The notes under the pieces are model-generated. The model did not search any database. It saw only the letters and a program-made list of their open reading frames with translations, and was not told the origin of the DNA. From Bacteroides faecium (GTDB lineage: Bacteria > Bacteroidota > Bacteroidia > Bacteroidales > Bacteroidaceae): a DNA stretch of 64,000 nucleotides. The stretch covers positions 1,240,001 to 1,304,000 of the forward strand of contig NZ_CP050831.1 in the NCBI RefSeq assembly GCF_012113595.1, read 5' to 3'. The position numbers were made by a program, and so were the translations under genes. How positions within the stretch are numbered: the stretch's first letter is position 1; each line of letters starts with the position of its first letter. Below are positions 62,264 through 64,000 of this stretch, one piece after another.

Positions 62264-64000
62264 TTACCATCCGGCATGTTCCTTTTTATTTTCACGGGCA
62301 TCTGCATCCCGTTTCTTTTCACCCGAATAGTTCCACTCAATTTCGTCAACGTATTCTTTTCCATCCTGTATTGCGACAGCTTTAATCTTGTTTTTCCCTT
62401 TTTCAAGCATTACTTCATCGAATACATAATGTACATCCGTATATCCCTTACGGATACCTGCCAATTCCTTACCATTCAGGTAGACTTTGGGAGTTCCGAT
62501 ATTCGAATAGACGGTGACGGAAGTCTGCTGACGTTCGCGATCAGAATTGCGACGTTGCGTCAAATAAAGTACGGGAGATTTGCTCCAATTCGCTTTATAC
62601 CAGTAATAGGAATCTTTCTTTATTTTCCGGTCGAATGTCACCAGCCCTTTCAGGTTGCGGGCAGGCACGCTGCCACGACTCCACATGGGTACGGCAAAGT
62701 CGAACATATTCCACAGATAAGAAGCAATGATATACGGATGTTCGGCTATTACGCTCCACTGATATTCATGCGTTTTCGTCTGAAAAGTTTCGGGATAGAA
62801 AGGTTTGCTCCAGTTTAAGGCATCCCCCAGATATTCAGTCTGATGGTCGAGATTGGCATCAGCCCCGTATTCGGTCAGCATCAACTTCTGCCAGGGATAG
62901 TTTTTTTCAAGTCCTTCCACCCAAGGTTCGATGTCCTGCAACTTCTTTTCGTACCAGCCGAAATAACGGTTCATACCCTGTATATCCGCATTTTGGTTCA
63001 CCGGATGCTCCGCATGTCCGTAACCGTTCACAGCAGCCGTATAACGGTCAGGGTCTTCCGTCTTTGCCAAGTCGTGAAGAGACTGGGTTAATGATGCCGT
63101 GTATTCATGAGGTTGGTAAACTTCGTTATGCACCCCCCATACATAAATGGAAGGATGATTAAAACTCTGACGAATCAATTCACGGAGTTGTGTTTGCGCA
63201 TTCTCCGCTTCATAGCCTGTCACCCGATTGACAAAGGGAATTTCAGCCCAAATAATCAGACCTAACGTGTCACATCGTGAATAAAGATAGTCCGATTGCT
63301 GATAATGGGCGAAACGTACAGTAGTAGCACCAATATCCATAATCTGAGCCAAATCGAAATCATGCTCACGGTTGGTCAGTGCACTGCCCAGCCCCCACCA
63401 GTCCTGATGACGAGTGACACCATACATCGGATATTTCTCACCATTCAGATAGAACCCTTTTCCGGCAACAATCTCATAATGACGAATACCCAAAGGTTGC
63501 GCGATTTCATCAATCACTTTACCGTCTGCAAGCAAACGGGAAACTACTTTGTAGAGATAGGGGTCTTCCCTGCCTTGCCAAAGATGAGGATTAGAAAGCT
63601 TAAAGGTCGATGTATAACTTTGTGTCCCTTGCGGAGTCAGTTCGAGCGGCAGACTCCGGGAGCTTACTTTCTTCCCTTCTTGCGTATAAATGCTGTTTTC
63701 CAAAACAAGATGCGCAGGAGTCAAGCTGCCATTGTCCAATTTCACTTTGACAGTAATGTCCGCCGAGCGCTTCGATACATTTTTCTGAGTGATATATACG
63801 CCGGGGGAAGCGCAATCAGTCACTGTGATATTATTCTGTTCCGTCGTTATCAGCCATACAGGACGATAAATACCACCATACACACCAAACAGGCTATGAT
63901 TAACGGGAATCACATCGGGACGGGCCGTATTGTCAGCTTTCACGACAATTTCATTCTCAGCATCCAGCTTCAAAGCCGTGCCTATTTCGAAAGCGAAAGC
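62264..64000 (-). CDS. GH2 family glycosidase, C-terminal part (cut by the window edge)
   Basis: The frame is open from the right edge to a stop at 62264, 578 residues. It covers the end of the N-terminal sugar-binding domain (HSLFGVYGGIYRPVWLI), the Ig-like domain (about 60-165) and the TIM barrel: V-T-R-H-Q-D-W-W-G, the acid/base Glu in Y-V-W-G-V-H-N-E-V-Y, and the nucleophile Glu in L-M-L-T-E-Y-G-A-D. A C-terminal Ig-like domain ends in a Lys/Arg/Glu-rich tail. Beta-galactosidase is the commonest activity of such Bacteroides GH2 proteins; mannosidase or glucuronidase cannot be ruled out. The N-terminus is outside the window. Confidence 0.9.
   Translation of the reverse strand, partial: AFAFEIGTALKLDAENEIVVKADNTARPDVIPVNHSLFGVYGGIYRPVWLITTEQNNITVTDCASPGVYITQKNVSKRSADITVKVKLDNGSLTPAHLVLENSIYTQEGKKVSSRSLPLELTPQGTQSYTSTFKLSNPHLWQGREDPYLYKVVSRLLADGKVIDEIAQPLGIRHYEIVAGKGFYLNGEKYPMYGVTRHQDWWGLGSALTNREHDFDLAQIMDIGATTVRFAHYQQSDYLYSRCDTLGLIIWAEIPFVNRVTGYEAENAQTQLRELIRQSFNHPSIYVWGVHNEVYQPHEYTASLTQSLHDLAKTEDPDRYTAAVNGYGHAEHPVNQNADIQGMNRYFGWYEKKLQDIEPWVEGLEKNYPWQKLMLTEYGADANLDHQTEYLGDALNWSKPFYPETFQTKTHEYQWSVIAEHPYIIASYLWNMFDFAVPMWSRGSVPARNLKGLVTFDRKIKKDSYYWYKANWSKSPVLYLTQRRNSDRERQQTSVTVYSNIGTPKVYLNGKELAGIRKGYTDVHYVFDEVMLEKGKNKIKAVAIQDGKEYVDEIEWNYSGEKKRDADARENKKEHAGW

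Noticed and set aside
1..64000. tRNA or rRNA genes
   Set aside because: No cloverleaf with T-loop GGTTCGAATCC-like consensus or ribosomal RNA sequence was noticed on either strand by eye; a tRNA scan was not possible.

Overview
The window looks like a chromosomal segment of a human-gut Bacteroides (B. ovatus / B. xylanisolvens / B. thetaiotaomicron type). The evidence is paired SusC/SusD genes, a hybrid two-component regulator, -7 boxes of the form TAnnTTTG, lipoprotein-rich operons, Bacteroides-type mobilization genes and a TssD-type (Bacteroidetes T6SS) protein. I could not search a database, so the species is not fixed.

Region 1 (1-17.9 kb) is a polysaccharide utilization locus (PUL) predicted to act on beta-mannosides. 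A minus-strand operon runs GH130 lipoprotein, SusC, SusD, DUF3823 lipoprotein, EEP-fold lipoprotein, IPT/NHL lipoprotein, EEP-fold protein. A second minus-strand unit encodes a cytoplasmic GH130 of the phosphorylase type and an MFS transporter. A divergent plus-strand unit encodes the hybrid two-component system (HTCS) regulator and a third EEP-fold protein. Two nearly identical 47-bp elements lie at the same distance upstream of the two minus-strand -7 boxes and are the probable HTCS operators. The left edge holds the 3' end of another AraC-type regulator gene.

Region 2 (17.9-24 kb) is a patchy accessory stretch: two orphan AAA ATPases on opposite strands, a secreted hypothetical protein, a hexapeptide acyltransferase, several palindromes, and a decayed relic that joins a GH31 3' end directly to a GH66 fragment. 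Both are related to genes of the next region.

Region 3 (24-36.2 kb) is a dextran-type PUL: GH31, GH66, SusE-position lipoprotein, SusD, SusC and a SusR-like membrane regulator. The order matches the known dextran locus of B. thetaiotaomicron (BT3086-BT3091). A perfect 13-bp inverted repeat abuts the susC -7 box.

Region 4 (36.5-45.6 kb) has a third AAA ATPase, a secreted alpha/beta hydrolase, an AraJ-like MFS exporter, a rod-shaped structured RNA resembling 6S RNA, a ~490-bp long inverted repeat, and a bifunctional proline dehydrogenase / P5C dehydrogenase gene preceded by a 33-codon ORF.

Region 5 (45.67-56.27 kb) is a ~10.6-kb integrative mobilizable element inserted in the first codons of ychF. 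It carries a tyrosine integrase, MobV relaxase, toprim primase, RepA-like ATPase, HTH protein and a cargo operon. The cargo is the most unusual part: a type VI secretion tube protein (TssD/Hcp) fused to an alpha/beta-hydrolase (lipase-like) domain, followed by a lipoprotein that is a candidate immunity protein, then two damaged genes. The right end of the element appears to resupply a promoter and the first codons of ychF.

Region 6 (56.25-64 kb) is mostly core genome: ychF, a ketopantoate-reductase-like gene, lgt, convergent mutS, a short intrinsic-terminated RNA, and a GH2 glycosidase cut by the right edge.
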